A stretch of 64,000 bases of DNA, from assembly GCA_037074705.1 (NCBI GenBank), contig CM073596.1, positions 28,618,001 through 28,682,000 on the forward strand. The letters are read 5' to 3'. Below, piece after piece: positions 1 to 12,009 of this stretch (position 1 is the first letter of the stretch; the number at the start of each line of letters is the position of its first letter). The stretch is from Zhengitettix transpicula (Eukaryota > Arthropoda > Insecta > Orthoptera > Tetrigidae). A program made the position numbers and the translations under genes. The notes under the pieces are model-generated. The model worked only from the letters and a program-made list of their open reading frames with translations, ran no database searches and was not told the origin of the DNA.

Positions 1-549
1 TTGTGTTATAGCCGTGTCCAGTTCCCACTTCAGCGCCTGCCGAGCGTTACAAATTGCTGCGGTCTTCTCCGCAGCTCATTATCGGTTCTCATTTCGTAGC
101 CGCTCATTCCTTTATCGCTTGCTGACTTGTTTTTTCCCCCCTACCCTTGCGGCTCACTTACGATCTGTTTCATTGATGTGTTTTGTCTAACTGCCTACTG
201 CAAAATATTCCATTGCAATGCTGAAACATCATGCGATGCGCTACACGATATTTTCATCGTAAAATATTCCTGTGTTGCAAGATTACGATTGAATTTATAG
301 CTACAGGTTTTTACACAGGTTATTATTATGAGTACAACAACATACTGCTTCTGAGTATTTTATTAATTCTCAACACGATATCCATTGCAACCAAACACAG
401 GGCTGAAAATACACAAATTTATATTCCTGTTTAGAATTAACGAATCTGTTGCGTTCATTCTCATATTTGCAGCAAATCAGATATATTAAAACATTATTCT
501 TTTTTAATAATATAACAAGCTGATGGTTACCACAGCTAGTAACACTGAA
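1..549. other. Unique-looking non-coding DNA with a small hairpin
   Basis: No gene is recognised. The first 200 bases are GC-richer than the rest. Positions 56-75 form a perfect 7-bp stem (GCTGCGG / CCGCAGC) around a 6-nt loop. The open frame at 231-434 lacks any recognisable domain and is treated as chance. Confidence 0.5.
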
Positions 550-1281
550 TCTATATAAAAAAATAGGATATATATTTGTATGTATGTATTTACGTTAATC
601 TCAATACAGATCTAAACGCGTTGACTGATTTCAAAACCATTCTACAAAACACGAGAAACGGTACAGTGGGGGTATGAATAGCATAAAGGTGGAATGAATA
701 ATCATTTTGTGTTAAATAACTGCGCATCAAGAGACCATAATGTTACACGCGAGAGAGAGAGAGACGTAACTACAGGGCGAACAAAGGAAATAGTTTCTAC
801 TTCCATAATGAAATAAAGCAGAAATATTTTAATGGAATAAAAAGTAAAGTTATATCCGGCAATACTTCATCGAATGATCATAAAAAAACAATACGATCCT
901 TGCGGGAAGTGTACGTTAATTTACGTGCCATATTAGTGACCTCAAAATGACGGCCATTTTTTGACATTGTAAATCTAGCTAATAATTTCATCAATTTAAT
1001 TTTCTTAATGTCTGAAGATTGAGGGACAATTATATCCTGCAATACTCGAGGAGTATATTTAAGAATAAATTCGGAGGAATGTTTCTTAAGATTGATGCAA
1101 TAAAATTTAATGTATTTTATAGCTGTTCAAATAATGCAATATCGATCGAAAGTATGTACGGGTCTATGAACATTTAGATTCAGGTTCAATCACTTCTTGG
1201 CTAAATATTAATATATAGAATTAAATATTTTTTTCAATTTTATATAAATAAGTTTATGGGCATCGCCGGACACCCAGCTAG
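550..1281 (+). mobile_element. Non-autonomous Helitron, family A, full-length copy
   Basis: The 732-bp element begins with TCTATAT and ends with CCAGCTAG. It lies between a host A (549) and a host T (1282), which is the AT target and TC...CTAG termini expected of Helitrons. A short GC-rich stem-forming stretch precedes the end. At least six other copies lie in this window and share internal blocks, such as the GAAATAAAGCAGAAATAT region and the TGTATGTATGTATTTACG region near the 5' end. There is no Rep/helicase coding capacity, so it would depend on an autonomous partner. An AG-rich microsatellite (about 749-764) lies inside. The family assignment rests on termini and copy comparison by eye. 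Confidence 0.75.
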
Positions 1282-1620
1282 TGATATTTAAAATCTCAAT
1301 CTTAATTCTAGAGAAATAGTGCTGGTTTAAATAATCGAATTACTATCTTTGAAAAGATTTACCAGCTACCAGAAAAGAGAATTTCGGCCCAAATGATAAT
1401 TATACTTTATACCGCAATTTTTTTTCAAAACAATAAATTACAATGATCACTTCCTCACATTCGTGCACCACATATTATATTAAAGATATTCTACTTAAAG
1501 AAGATTAATGCATCTAGGCCAAAAGTTTTCCGGCCCACTACTTTATTTTCAAAAACAGTAAACAGAACTGTGACCGTTAATTATAGTACGCACGTGTCGC
1601 GAGAACGTGAAAATGTAGTG
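1282..1620. other. Spacer, nothing recognised
   Basis: AT-rich sequence between a Helitron and the candidate exon. It contains no open frame, repeat or signal that I can support. Confidence 0.5.
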
Positions 1621-1623
1621 GCT

Positions 1624-1629
1624 TTTATT
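1624..1629 (-). promoter_or_regulatory. AATAAA polyadenylation signal after candidate exon
   Basis: The hexamer lies a few bases past the TAA stop at 1632 on the minus strand. That is very close to the stop, giving a short 3' UTR. It supports a terminal exon but also occurs by chance in AT-rich DNA. Confidence 0.35.
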
Positions 1630-1631
1630 GG

Positions 1632-1777
1632 TTAATATTTCTTGGCTCTTGTTCTCTTCCTCTTACTGGATTTGCCGAGGTTTTCCGCCCACGCATCCTG
1701 TTGTCGCCACAAAACATTCCCCACCTTCTTCGCATTAGCATACCTGCGGAGAGGATCCTGGAACTCTACAGCCGGCT
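1632..1777 (-). CDS. Possible terminal exon of an unidentified host gene
   Basis: Read on the minus strand, the frame is open from a stop just upstream of 1810 to a TAA at 1632-1634, about 59 codons. It has a gene-like composition: acidic and aromatic residues first (FFEEPAVEFQDPLRRYANAK), then a WRQQDAWAENL stretch, then a very basic lysine/arginine-rich tail ending KKY. An AATAAA signal lies immediately downstream (1624-1629, minus). A pyrimidine-rich tract followed by AAG at 1778-1780, with a TTAAT branch-like motif before it, would be a 3' splice acceptor. The exon could therefore start at 1777, although the open frame continues further upstream. GC content is higher than in its surroundings. 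I do not recognise the protein. The basic tail suggests a nuclear or nucleolar protein, but that is inference. A retroposed gene fragment is the main alternative. No upstream exon is identified in this window. Confidence 0.42.
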
Positions 1778-1962
1778 CTTCAAAGAAATAAGAGATATCA
1801 TTAATAGTTTCTTACGCGTAAATTGCGTGATAAATTTATACACAAATACAGTAGTTAAAATATTATTTTTTCCTCAATAACGACCATCGTAATAACTTCT
1901 TAATTAAATTTTAACGATTCACCAATACTAAAACAACACCATACGTTTCAATAATTAAAATA

Positions 1963-2660
1963 CTAGCTAGGTGTCCAACGTTGTACGGGTACTCATTCTT
2001 TACACATTTACAATCAAATATGTGAAATTATAATAATATACATACTTAACCAAAATTTTCCAATAATATCACTTAAAATAATTAGTCATTTTTAGCACAT
2101 TATAAATCTATTAAATTACAATTATTAACAAATATTAGGAATCTATTTTACCATCATTCTACGTTTCCTTTAGTACATAGAAAATTGGGCAAAATCATAG
2201 TATGTGCCATATTTGTGCCATGTCAGTAATTTAAAAGTATAGGTATTTAAAAGAAAATTAGTTTCACAGATCGTATATATATATATATATCATTTTAAAT
2301 ATATTATTGGATTGAGTATTTCTGATTAAAATGATACTTTTTATTGAATTAAAATATTTCTGCTTTATTTCATTCCGAAAAAAGGAACTATTTACTTTGT
2401 TGTGCAGTATCGTCGCGTAGTAACGTCTCCCTAGTGTGTGCAGTGACGTCATGATTTCTTGACGCGCAGTAATTTAACACAAAATCACATTTTTTAATTA
2501 TAATTCTTTGCACATTTATGCTACAGGTTTCACACCATAAGTAAAGTTTCTCGTCGGTTGAAGAATAAGTGTACCAATTTTTGTTGCAATCTGTCCACGC
2601 GTTTAATATGTATAGAGATTAACGTAAATACATACATACATTCTTTTTAATATATACGTA
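1963..2660 (-). mobile_element. Non-autonomous Helitron, family A, diverged copy
   Basis: On the minus strand the element ends in CTAG (1963-1966) next to a host A:T position. It contains the family A blocks in the same order: the GAAATAAAGCAGAAATA block near 2360, TGACGTCA at 2444-2451, and the 5' CGTTAATC...TGTATG region near 2620-2640. The 5' terminus is degraded by a TA-rich stretch, so its edge is approximate. A (TA)n tract interrupts it at about 2274-2290. Confidence 0.65.
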
Positions 2661-2747
2661 TATATATTTCCGGGTTACATTCACATCATCACTTGACTAT
2701 TAAGCACAGGTATGTCTGACTAAAGCAACATGATAATATAAGCTTAA

Positions 2748-2980
2748 TCTATAAAATTAAGATGGATGTTTGTTTGTATGTTTGTCCGTATATTCTTTAT
2801 GTAAATTGAAATACCGATAATATTTTTCACTCTTTTATTGCACCGGAAAATTTAGTTTCTTGTAAGGTTATTTAATGTACGAAGAGAATGATTAATTCGG
2901 GTAAGGTACCGTCAGGCATCAACCCGGTTAAGTTGAAACTAATCCCCTATCAGCATAGTTCGGAGTTAAAAAGAAAGGGA
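2748..2980 (+). mobile_element. Helitron-like 5' end of another family
   Basis: A host A (2747) is followed by TCTATAAAAT and then a TGTTTGTTTGTATG-type stretch. This resembles the 5' end of insect non-autonomous Helitrons but differs from family A internally. No CTAG 3' end could be paired with it, so the right boundary is a guess. Confidence 0.35.
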
Positions 2981-3984
2981 CCGCCTAAATTCCAGTTAAA
3001 TCACGCGTTGATCACGAAATTTCTGTCGAATTAAGACAGTCAGACATACATAAATTAGCCAACTTATTTACGTTCTCAGAATTTGCAAAATAAGGAACAG
3101 AATCACTGAAATATAATTTTAATGAACGTATTAATTGAATAAGTGCACTTATGATGGAATGGATTATTTGATTTTTATTATAATAAATTTTGCAGAAAGT
3201 TTTTAAAAACAACTATCAAGGAAGTGTTATTAAGTCAATTTTACAGACAAATTTTTTTCATCCCAAAATTTCGGGTGCTGAAAGAAACTTAATATTGAAT
3301 AAAGATTAGCTTAATTGTACAACGTTCAAGGAAATAGGAGAGGCCTCTTAACGAGTTCTTGAGAATATATTGTTCCGAAGATGCTTTCTTCTCAAAAACT
3401 TTGCTTTAAAGGAAGTTTTAGAAGCACTTTTGGAGAGGACGAAAATTTAGACGACTAACACGTTTTGTGTTTCTTACGCTCCCGATGCTAGCTGCCATTA
3501 ACCATCCTCAGAGGCACACTCAACGTCTTCGCACTGTATGTTCTTACTCCAGATTAAACAAGGACGAAACTTACCCACTTGCGTCCAGAATTAAGAAATA
3601 TGCGAGAAATGTAATGGAATGCTTGTGTTTCAGTGCTTCTGACTGCAGCCTCTCACAATTAACTGTAAACTGGTTATATTATAGCCCTGATTACGTAATG
3701 ATGACTAAAATCAGGTCAAGTAGACCAAGTCTACTTATTGAACCTCTTTCTCCTAACACACAAAATAACAAAATTTTATTTTCTTCTAAGATATTGAGAT
3801 TACATAAAAATGTTGTCCATATTAAATTAGGAGCAAAACTCATCTTTTTTTTATTAAATTTTCTCCCTTATTATAATTAAATTAATTATTTAATTCTATT
3901 AATTTAATACAACTTCCAAAATTTTCTATCACTAACGTATATTTTCATAGGTTTATCTTCCGTAATCCCCAAATCATTGTCGTG
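2981..3984. other. Unassigned DNA, including a 137-codon open frame judged to be chance
   Basis: The open frame at 3467-3880 has mixed composition and no recognisable motif, and its last third runs into AT-rich sequence. It is not called as a gene. A 19-nt hairpin lies at 3718-3736 (AAGTAGAC / GTCTACTT). Nothing else is supported. Confidence 0.4.
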
Positions 3985-4060
3985 TGTTTTTCTTTATTGA
4001 GGTTTATAATGGTCGCGTCGACATCGTGGTCATTGGCGACACGTATATGTTTTATAATCG
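3985..4060 (-). mobile_element. LINE 3' end fragment (family with GTCGCGTC motif)
   Basis: On the minus strand the sequence reads through a GTCGCCAATGACCACG block and CGACGCGACCAT to AATAAAG and an A-rich end. The same block recurs at 10460-10540 and at 48660-48740. In the last copy it lies directly downstream of a LINE C-terminal coding remnant, which identifies it as a non-LTR retrotransposon 3' UTR. This copy is strongly 5'-truncated. Confidence 0.6.
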
Positions 4061-4969
4061 TTTACATAGCGTTATTATTTACATACATAGATATTCTTAA
4101 CATAATTAGAAATTTGGGCGTGTTTTTTAATGTACAATATTCATTGTTTTGAAAAATGTGGTGTATCTAATGAACGATAAATATTGTAATGAAAAGACAT
4201 AAATAAGATAATTTATATATAAAATAGGTTTTTAACATAGAAATGACTTTGATGTTTGAATCATAACACTTATACAAAAATATTTATTTTTGTAATACAC
4301 TGTAAAGACCAACCAAGGCGTTTTTTGGTAAGAGGGCAAAATCTCGTAAATGTGATTTTGGACTAGTTTCCCTACCATTATTTTACTTTCTCAACAAAAT
4401 CATTATTTTTATTAAAATAAAAACTGAAATGGACAATATTGTAGATTGTTCCACAAGTAAATTTAATTAAAGGCTAGTAGACTACAACAAAGTTCATTAC
4501 GAATGGTAAAGACAATAGTCTAAATAAAAATACTATAAGATCCACATACGCTACACAGAAAAGTATAAATGAGTGAATTATAAAAATATACTTGTTAAAT
4601 ATATGTAGATAGCAGATAAAACTACTTGTAAATCAAAGAATACTTTTTCTACACTTTCATTTAATCTCAACGCAATTAGGCGCCTGCAGATCTCGTGAAT
4701 ATTAACAATATTATAAACAAAAGAAAACAATGGCAATTTGAGAGGAGATAAAAATTTCTAGTACGCGTACAAGACTGATCAACATCTATGGCAAAAAAAA
4801 GGCTTAAATTTGGAACAGATCGGTAGATAAATTGGGGAGCTGAATAAAAAGCGTCTTGTAGCAGAAGAGTTTTACCAAGCTTTGGTGAACTGGTTAATAT
4901 TTTTAATTATCTTCCTATGGATTGTTATAAATTTTTATTCCGGAACACCTTTCGTGAAAGTGTGTTACT
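4061..4969. other. AT-rich spacer, nothing recognised
   Basis: No open frame of note, no paralogue elsewhere in the window, and no terminal motif could be seen. Confidence 0.45.
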
Positions 4970-5120
4970 GAATAAAATATACTCTTTATTCAATTAAATA
5001 TTTCTGCTTTATTTCATCACGGAAAAAGGAACTATTTCCCTTGATCGTCGTGTAGTAACGACTCTCTCTCGCGTGACGTCATGGTCTATTGGCGCACAGT
5101 AATTTAACACAAAATGATAT
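4970..5120 (-). mobile_element. Helitron family A internal fragment
   Basis: It holds the family A core only: the ATATTTCTGCTTTATTTCAT block, the GTAGTAACG block, TGACGTCA at 5074-5081 and the AATTTAACACAAAATG block. Both termini are missing. Confidence 0.65.
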
Positions 5121-5449
5121 AAATGCGAAACGATTTCTGGTTCCGTTTTCTGTTTGATAGAAATTGGCTAATATTACGTCATACGAATTTTAAAATATAT
5201 AAAATGCAGACAGGGAAATCGTACGATACCCAGGTTATTAAAGAACTCAGTACATTGACTAGAGGATTCCACCAAAGATTCAAAATATGGGGAGAGGTTT
5301 TGTGATACATGTTACTTTTTTGAGGATGTTATATTTGGTTAAGTGAATGATGCTATTTCAAACACCTTTTTGTCGTTGTAATAATAAATTTGATCCGTAG
5401 CTGTTTTATATTAAAGATACATTTTTTTCTTTTATTCAAATATACATCA

Positions 5450-5740
5450 AGTATAAAATAGTGAAGGGGACTAGTATCTTTGTCCGGATATTGCGATGCA
5501 CGTTCTTGTGCTGTGGCTGTACCACCTATCCACAAACACGAGCGTGGCGCGGCGGTGGCTTACTTACGAGCTACTTGCAAATTGTCGCACTCTGCACACC
5601 GCATTCACGGCACGCCACTTGCCGCACCTGCCTTCCTCTCCCTTCACCCTTCGCTGACCCCAAACCCACGACTGCAGTGCTTACACTGACACTGCACTTC
5701 ATCACAACGAGTCACAGAGCAACTTGTGCTAGTGTAACCA
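5450..5740. other. GC-richer island, no gene recognised
   Basis: Two overlapping plus-strand open frames (5461-5877 and 5480-5689) cross this island, but neither resembles a protein family. Composition contrasts with the AT-rich flanks. It may be a conserved non-coding element or an old repeat; the sequence alone does not decide. Confidence 0.35.
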
Positions 5741-5919
5741 TTAAGCCGAGTATATACAGCATTTACGTACTTGTAATCAAATTATTGATCAATAGCCTGC
5801 ACGTCCTTGCCTGGATCAACCTCAGATCCAATAATGTCGTGACATTATTTTTAATTGCCACACAGCGTGTCATTTAACTTGCCGTTTCATTAAAATCTCA
5901 TTTCAGAATTATTATACAA

Positions 5920-6689
5920 CCAGCTCGGTGCCTGGCGTTGCCCGTGTACTTATTTATATAAATCTGAAACAGTATTTAATTCTACATTAATCTTTAGTCA
6001 AGAAGTGATTTAACTTACCATTGCAGAGAGAATGATAATTTCATCAACACTCCATCCCCGGCGCTATAAAATACATTGAATTTTATTGCATCAATGCCAA
6101 AAAAACACCTTCAAGTTTATTCTTAAATACACTCCTCAATTATTGCAGATATAATTGTCCCTCTATTTTCAGACATTACGAAAAAATTAAATTCATGAAA
6201 TTGTTAGCTAGATTCACAATGTAAACAAATGGTCGCCATATTGGACTTACCATAATATGCCACAAGAATTAACTTACATTTTTCGCAAGGACGGTAAAGT
6301 ATTTCTTATTGTTTTTATCATCATTCGATGGAGTATTGTTGGATAAAATTATACTTTTTATTCAATTAAAATATTTCTACTTTATTTCATTACGGAAAAA
6401 GGAACTATTTCGTTTGTTCATAGCGTAGTAACGTCTCTCACTCGCGTGACTTCTCTTGACGCGCAGTAATTTAAAACAAAATTACCACGTTTTTCAATTA
6501 TAATACTTTCCAAATTTATGCTAGGGGGTCTCACTTCCCCCCCCCCCCATGCACACACAGTACCGTTTCTCGAGTTTCTGTACCAATTTTTATTGTAATC
6601 TGTCCACGCGTTTAAATTTTTATAGAAATTAACGTAAATATATACATACATACATAAAAACAAACATACATCCTTTTCTATTATATTGA
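5920..6689 (-). mobile_element. Non-autonomous Helitron, family A, near-complete copy
   Basis: On the minus strand it runs from a TCAATATAATAG 5' end (6689) to a GC-rich 3' end with the GGCAACGCCAGGCACC region at 5925-5942. The terminal CTAG has mutated to CTGG. Internal blocks match the other copies in order. A C-run of about 14 bases lies near 6536-6548. The 5' end abuts a (TTA)n LINE tail at 6693, so one element inserted beside or into the other. Confidence 0.7.
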
Positions 6690-6692
6690 TAG

Positions 6693-6830
6693 ATTATTAT
6701 TATTATTATTATTATTATGCTACTATTTGGCATTTGCCCGGTGGTAGCTATATCTACAAAAATAACATTATACCAAAATACAATTATAATTTACATAAAA
6801 TTATATGGGTAACATAAACAAACTGTCTTT
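6693..6830 (-). mobile_element. LINE 3' end with ATA-repeat tail
   Basis: On the minus strand a CTACCACCGGGCAAATG block is followed by a run of ATA/TAA triplets (6693-6717). The same block occurs at 30940-30960 downstream of a LINE reverse transcriptase C-terminus, so this is the 3' UTR of a related non-LTR element. The triplet tail is typical of several insect LINE clades. It is heavily 5'-truncated. Confidence 0.55.
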
Positions 6831-7099
6831 GTTAAGTTTATTATTATTTACTTTAAATAAAGGAAACACGTTCCACCCTCCTTATTTATTTTCACTGCAC
6901 TTAAATTTTTATTTGATATTTCTTTTCTCCTAAATCGCTTCAATTCACTGCTTACTACGCTGACCAGATAGAGATTAATACGTGTAATAATAATATATAA
7001 GGGAGGTCTGAGAATTTAACTACTTGAAAAGCTACTAATAATGAATAAGGGATCGTTATTTTATAGGGGAATTATACCGTGAAACCATTTGATATATGG

Positions 7100-7489
7100 T
7101 TGTTGTTTGAATATATATATGTGTGTGTGTGTGAAGATAGTTTCACTTTAACAGATATTGCAGTTTATAGTTTGGTGTATAACGTTTTCCCCTCTTTGGA
7201 GTCTACTGTAGAATTAGAGGCAAAGTACGGGCGGAGAAGTTGCGGTTCGAATTTACGGCAGGAGAATTTGCAGCGAAATCTCCTCGGCGGCGCTGCCGGG
7301 CACACTATTGGGACGTAAAGGGCGGTCGTCCTGTCACCGAGATACGGGCTACGACATAAAGAAGTGCAGCTCGCTGCTTCAGCTTCATGTAATATTCACT
7401 TTCCCAACTCCCGGGAGGCTTCCGGGTGGCTTCCAGCCCGGTCTATTCAATTCTGCTGCTGGAACATTGCTCATGAACAAGAACATCTG
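7100..7489. other. GC-rich island, no gene recognised
   Basis: A TG microsatellite (about 7118-7132) precedes a GC-rich block at 7190-7480. Open frames at 7079-7318 and 7308-7490 overlap in different phases and look like no known protein. It is unique within this window. Confidence 0.35.
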
Positions 7490-7610
7490 AAAACACGACA
7501 GTGTCACACTTAAAAACATGGTCAACCTCTTTCTTAAAAGAAGGTGAGCACCCTTAGGGGTGAGGGTGGAGTGGCTTACCTAAACGTCAAGGCAATATCC
7601 CGTTGAAAAC
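7490..7610 (+). mobile_element. Helitron family B internal fragment
   Basis: It contains the CACCCTTAGGGGTGAGGGTG block and neighbouring sequence also present at 12265-12290, 12545-12575 and, on the other strand, in the 53670-54508 element. No terminus is retained. Confidence 0.55.
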
Positions 7611-7799
7611 AAATACTTAGTGTATTCAAACGTATATATTTGCAAAGAAAAAGCAATTAAAAAGTTTAATCGACTCAATAAAGAAACAAATCATATTCCA
7701 AATTTCGTTGTACAGTACAGTAGATCTGGATGGCCTTCACAGACTTCTCTCACGTTTTTGGACAAAGGTAATTTGTCTATTGTATTTAGAAATTTATTT

Positions 7800-7880
7800 A
7801 TTATATACGTACTTATGTAACATTTGTGTCGAATCCTATTTCCTCATAAGAGGGCAAATGGACAATTTATCTGTCTCATA
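7800..7880 (+). mobile_element. Retroposon 3' end fragment, related to 42763-43129
   Basis: The CGAATCCTATTTCCTC and AGGGCAAATGG blocks match, in opposite orientation, the 3' end of the insertion at 42763-43129. There the blocks are followed by an AATAAATCTATCTATC tail. Here the tail is degenerate. Confidence 0.5.
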
Positions 7881-8179
7881 CACCCAAGATCTTTTGATTA
7901 ATTTAATCTTGACTAGCAAATGTTCGTGTATCTCCGTGACGTCATATCATTCCATATTCATGCTTCACAGAAGTAATTTCTAATTTGGAAAACATCCGCT
8001 TCATGGAACTGGTAAAATTCATGGAGCAGCCAAAGTAAACTAAACTACACCACAATTTATTCATACTTAATACAGCCTGTTTGTGCTTTATTTGAGTCAA
8101 ATTCATGGCTCGTGAAGCGGTTTGTCGCGGTTGTAACCAGTCGTATATTGGTTGAAGCCTTAGTACTAAATTAATTTGT

Positions 8180-8565
8180 TCCCTTGCTGATCCCGTGGTC
8201 ATGCGGTGGTTGGCTGTGGCTCACTGCCAACGCTCAATTGGCCAGCCCTAGCTTTTATGAAGGCGATGATAGCAATCTGTACAGTTATCCGTGTTATTGC
8301 CTTCCGTAATTGGCTCAGAGCGAATTTGTAGCTCTGCTATGTGAATTATTTAAGCTGTTCGTGAGCGCATAAAACGCGGACCCCGAGGATAAAGGATGCA
8401 ACTATTGAATATCTCCCTCCACTTGCAGATCGAAGATTACCCCCCAACAATGTGGGCGCCATCGGCAGCGCTCTAATTAGCCTCCGTAATTACAATGCAA
8501 AATTTGCCTCTGGGCTGTTGTTCTTACACGCTTGATCTTATCGTCAATCACTTCTTTGATTCCAG
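8180..8565. other. GC-richer unique island with homeodomain-like sites
   Basis: No open frame is supported. The block contains TAATTAGC and GTAATTAC close to ATGCAAAA, a clustering of homeodomain and POU-type core motifs seen in many developmental enhancers. This is a motif impression, not evidence of function. Confidence 0.3.
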
Positions 8566-10459
8566 CCAAATTAATCAAAACTACGCTCTACATTAACAGT
8601 AAATATGCACCACCGCTATTCTATATTACAGTTACTACGTGGCTCATGTTTTTTTAAACTTATATTTCGATTAATCGTTTCACACATTTGTTATTAATAA
8701 CTAATTATTGTTTGTGATTTAATGTGGGACACCGAAAGAATAACATTTGAAGATGCAGATGGTCAAATATTAAATTATAAATAAATGTATTTTCTCATCA
8801 ACAACACATCAGCTGTTGAAACAGTTAAACGTATTTTCCTCTCCAATGATGAGATATTTTTCATGTAAATTTAAAATAATGGTTTCACTAATGAACTAAA
8901 TTACACAAATAAAACCGGTCGAAATTAAACCATATTTTGTATCAAAGATCTCCAACGCTTATTTGTAGCTGGGTCTAATTGGATAAGTATGAAGTCAGAT
9001 AATTAAAATTTAATTAACCTGGGAGATGATATTCAATTATGAATACAATCGGGAACTTAAATGAGTGAAACATAAAATTATCTAATTATATAAAAGCTTT
9101 TACTAATCTATTAGCCTGACACTTTAATCTGCTTCTGACTTTTAGAAGTTTTCTATCGTATTAATTTATAAGTATTATTTAATTATTTTATAAGCTTATA
9201 TTTTTATCATTATTGTTCTTCCTACATTTCGTCTATTTCTGACAACCTGTATGTTACATAAAATCAACAATTTTCAGCCACAGTGTCAAGACGAAGTATT
9301 TGCATCAATTCTAAGTTTAATAAACATCCAAATCTGATCAGTTTTCCGTATCGAAAGCAACTTTTATCCCGATGGTGTGTATATTATAGAACCTTTCATT
9401 ACTTTACGCCGTTTGTATTTCAGGTGGGTTATTAACTGTTCCCTAATGACTCTCTATTGCCACTGTTGTCTTAATTAAAGCTTGTTCTCTATTCGGATCT
9501 CGCCATGAATCAAGTTTTTTATCTTTTCCCGGATCCTACATGTATTAACTTTAATTACTACCTTCTTGATGCTACACATTAGACGACTCGACTTTTTTGA
9601 ATAGAGTAGTAGGTTCTTCATTGTAAACAATGATTCGTTTATTGGAGACTTGCCCGAGACCCATGATTTTGAAATTAGCGTGCGTGAAATCTAATCTTTA
9701 TTTATGACCTGATAATGACAGGTTCGTGTTTGAAACCGGAGACACTTTGAAGTGGGTTAACGGTTTTTAAGAGGCGCAGACCTATCAGGAACCCTGTTAA
9801 GACCTTCGACAGCCGATACTTATGCCTCATATATTCACGTCTTAACTGACTGCTATTCTTGGTAACAAACGTCACAGTCACTGGCCATATCTACGATCCT
9901 ACCAAAGAGAAAAAAAAATCCTTTCTAAGCTATTATCACTATGCTTCAAACCATCTAATCATTAATTCGCTATTTTTAAAACACAAAAATATCATTATTA
10001 TATAAAATTTATAATTTTTTTGGACGAATCTCTGTGGAGAATTATACCTTGTTATTATAATTTTTTACATTTCAACGTATTACCACTTAATTTAAGTCTG
10101 TATTTAAACATATAGCCAGAATATAAATCCTATTGTGTTGAAGATATGTAATTCTCATTAATGCTCAACCAATGCTTAGTTATAATATTTTTGTTAAACT
10201 TTTAATGCTAATTTAATGTTACGAAGGTCTAAAAATAGAGATCAATATGCGTGAAATTTGGCGAGAAGCCAAAAATATATGACATCGCATTAATATGTGT
10301 GCAATAAAAAAGTGTGAGTAACACTAGATTGATCCCAGATGTGAGATTATTATCTCAAAATTATTTGAGGAAAATTATTCTCTACTATTTTAAAACCAAT
10401 TAAATAAATAGTCGCGTAGAGATACCAACGAGTATTAAAGAATGACAATAACAACTCTC
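8566..10459. other. AT-rich spacer, nothing recognised
   Basis: Neither strand has convincing coding sequence, and no family seen elsewhere in the window recurs here. A slightly GC-richer patch lies at 9640-9800. Confidence 0.45.
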
Positions 10460-10540
10460 TTATTATTTTTTTAAAATTATTTTTATAGTCGCGTCAACAA
10501 GTTCAGTTAATGGCGACCTTACACAGTTTACTATTTACTT
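10460..10540 (-). mobile_element. LINE 3' end fragment (GTCGCGTC family)
   Basis: On the minus strand it shows the GTCGCCATTAAC and TTGACGCGACTATA blocks shared with 3985-4060 and 48660-48740, followed by an A-rich end. Only the 3' UTR tail remains. Confidence 0.5.
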
Positions 10541-11389
10541 ACATTATTTATAAATGGGAATAACAGTATATTATGTACAAAAAAGTCAGAAGTGTATAAA
10601 TTCACAATCAAATGAATGTATCAACAATATTACTAATATTTAATCAAAGGTTTTAGTAACAGAAAGACTAAATTTGTAAGAAATTAAATAATAAAACAAT
10701 TGATGACCTTATAAATAATATAGAACAGGAAAACTCTGATATTAGTTACCCTCCCTGTAGGTAACAATAAATTCGTTCCTAAATGTTCGTCCCGACATTT
10801 CCAGATCTTTTTAACCCTGATATTTCCCAATTACAGATCGTACATAATTAAGGAAAAACCATTTATAAACACAATTTACCTACCCCTTATAAATTAGTCC
10901 ATTTGTTTTGAGTGTCAGATTTTCCCTTCGAGTTAGTGATGATGATAATTGAATTTTCATGCTACTAATTTGGACTTAAGTGACTATAAATAAATTACTT
11001 GTATAACATTTATCAACATGTCTCCGTTCTCACATTATTACATTACTATGATACCGTTGCTGGTATCTTGTGCTCCCTTCGAGTATTTCGTCTGCTTTAT
11101 ACTTTCTTTAGATCATTATACATTTTATAATCATATGGAAAGTGCCATAATGTTTGAATCACTTTAAAAACCTGTGTATTATTTCAGAATTTATTTTCCA
11201 AAATTAAAATAAGAAGACAACACAGCTCCAGTGGTAAATTACGTACGCTTTTTTCTACCTTATTCACCGGATAAAACCCGAAAAAATTGATTTAAAAGAA
11301 ATTTTATCGTCTTTTTCGGAAATAAAGTATTGAAATGGGAGACTGAAACTAAGATCTGATGAGATTAGACAACTGTTTGTAGTTCTTTG
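10541..11389. other. AT-rich spacer, nothing recognised
   Basis: No supported feature on either strand. Confidence 0.45.
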
Positions 11390-11640
11390 GATGAGATGAA
11401 AGCAACCTTCTTGCCGCTCCTTCTATCTTGATTACTCCCGTCCCACGCCCCCGGGAAAGTGCTAACCAAAGCGATTCCATCTCTTCGGCAGTGTCGGAGT
11501 CATTTGTCGAGCCCGTAAACAGGGCAATCGGCTTTCGCGACCTGAGATAGGCCTAAGATTGAGGTTTACGTCAGCCATTTGGCCGTGAGTGCGGTGGGAA
11601 ATCGGCTGCACCTTTCACTTCCAGCACACAAATATTAATG
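11390..11640. other. GC-richer island, no gene recognised
   Basis: The composition shift is clear against the flanking AT-rich DNA. No long open frame, splice-flanked exon or repeat match was seen. Confidence 0.3.
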
Positions 11641-12009
11641 CACTGAATAAAGTAAACAAGATGAATCGATTTAATTAAATTTTTAATGAATGTTAATAAG
11701 AGCTAAGGACGCCGCTAACTTAAGTATTGAAGGGACTAAATTTTCTTATAAAAATACTTAAAATCAATCGTAAATTTTCTCATAAAAATGCTTCAAAAAA
11801 TTACGCATTTTCTACTTGAGCCTAGAGAAATTTAATGTTAATGTTTAAAATTGAAAAATTTATCTCCAGTTATTCAGAGGGTAGAATTATTTAAATAGGG
11901 AAACAATTATGTGGAACAGCAGCAGAAACTATATAAATTTAACTTCTGTGTCTCAGACTAGAATAACGCTGAGTGAAAGACCAAAACTACTGCCTCATCA
12001 TCTTCTTCT

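Noticed and set aside
3467..3880. 137-codon plus frame
   Set aside because: No recognisable domain; its end runs through AT-rich sequence, and no splice or polyadenylation context supports it.
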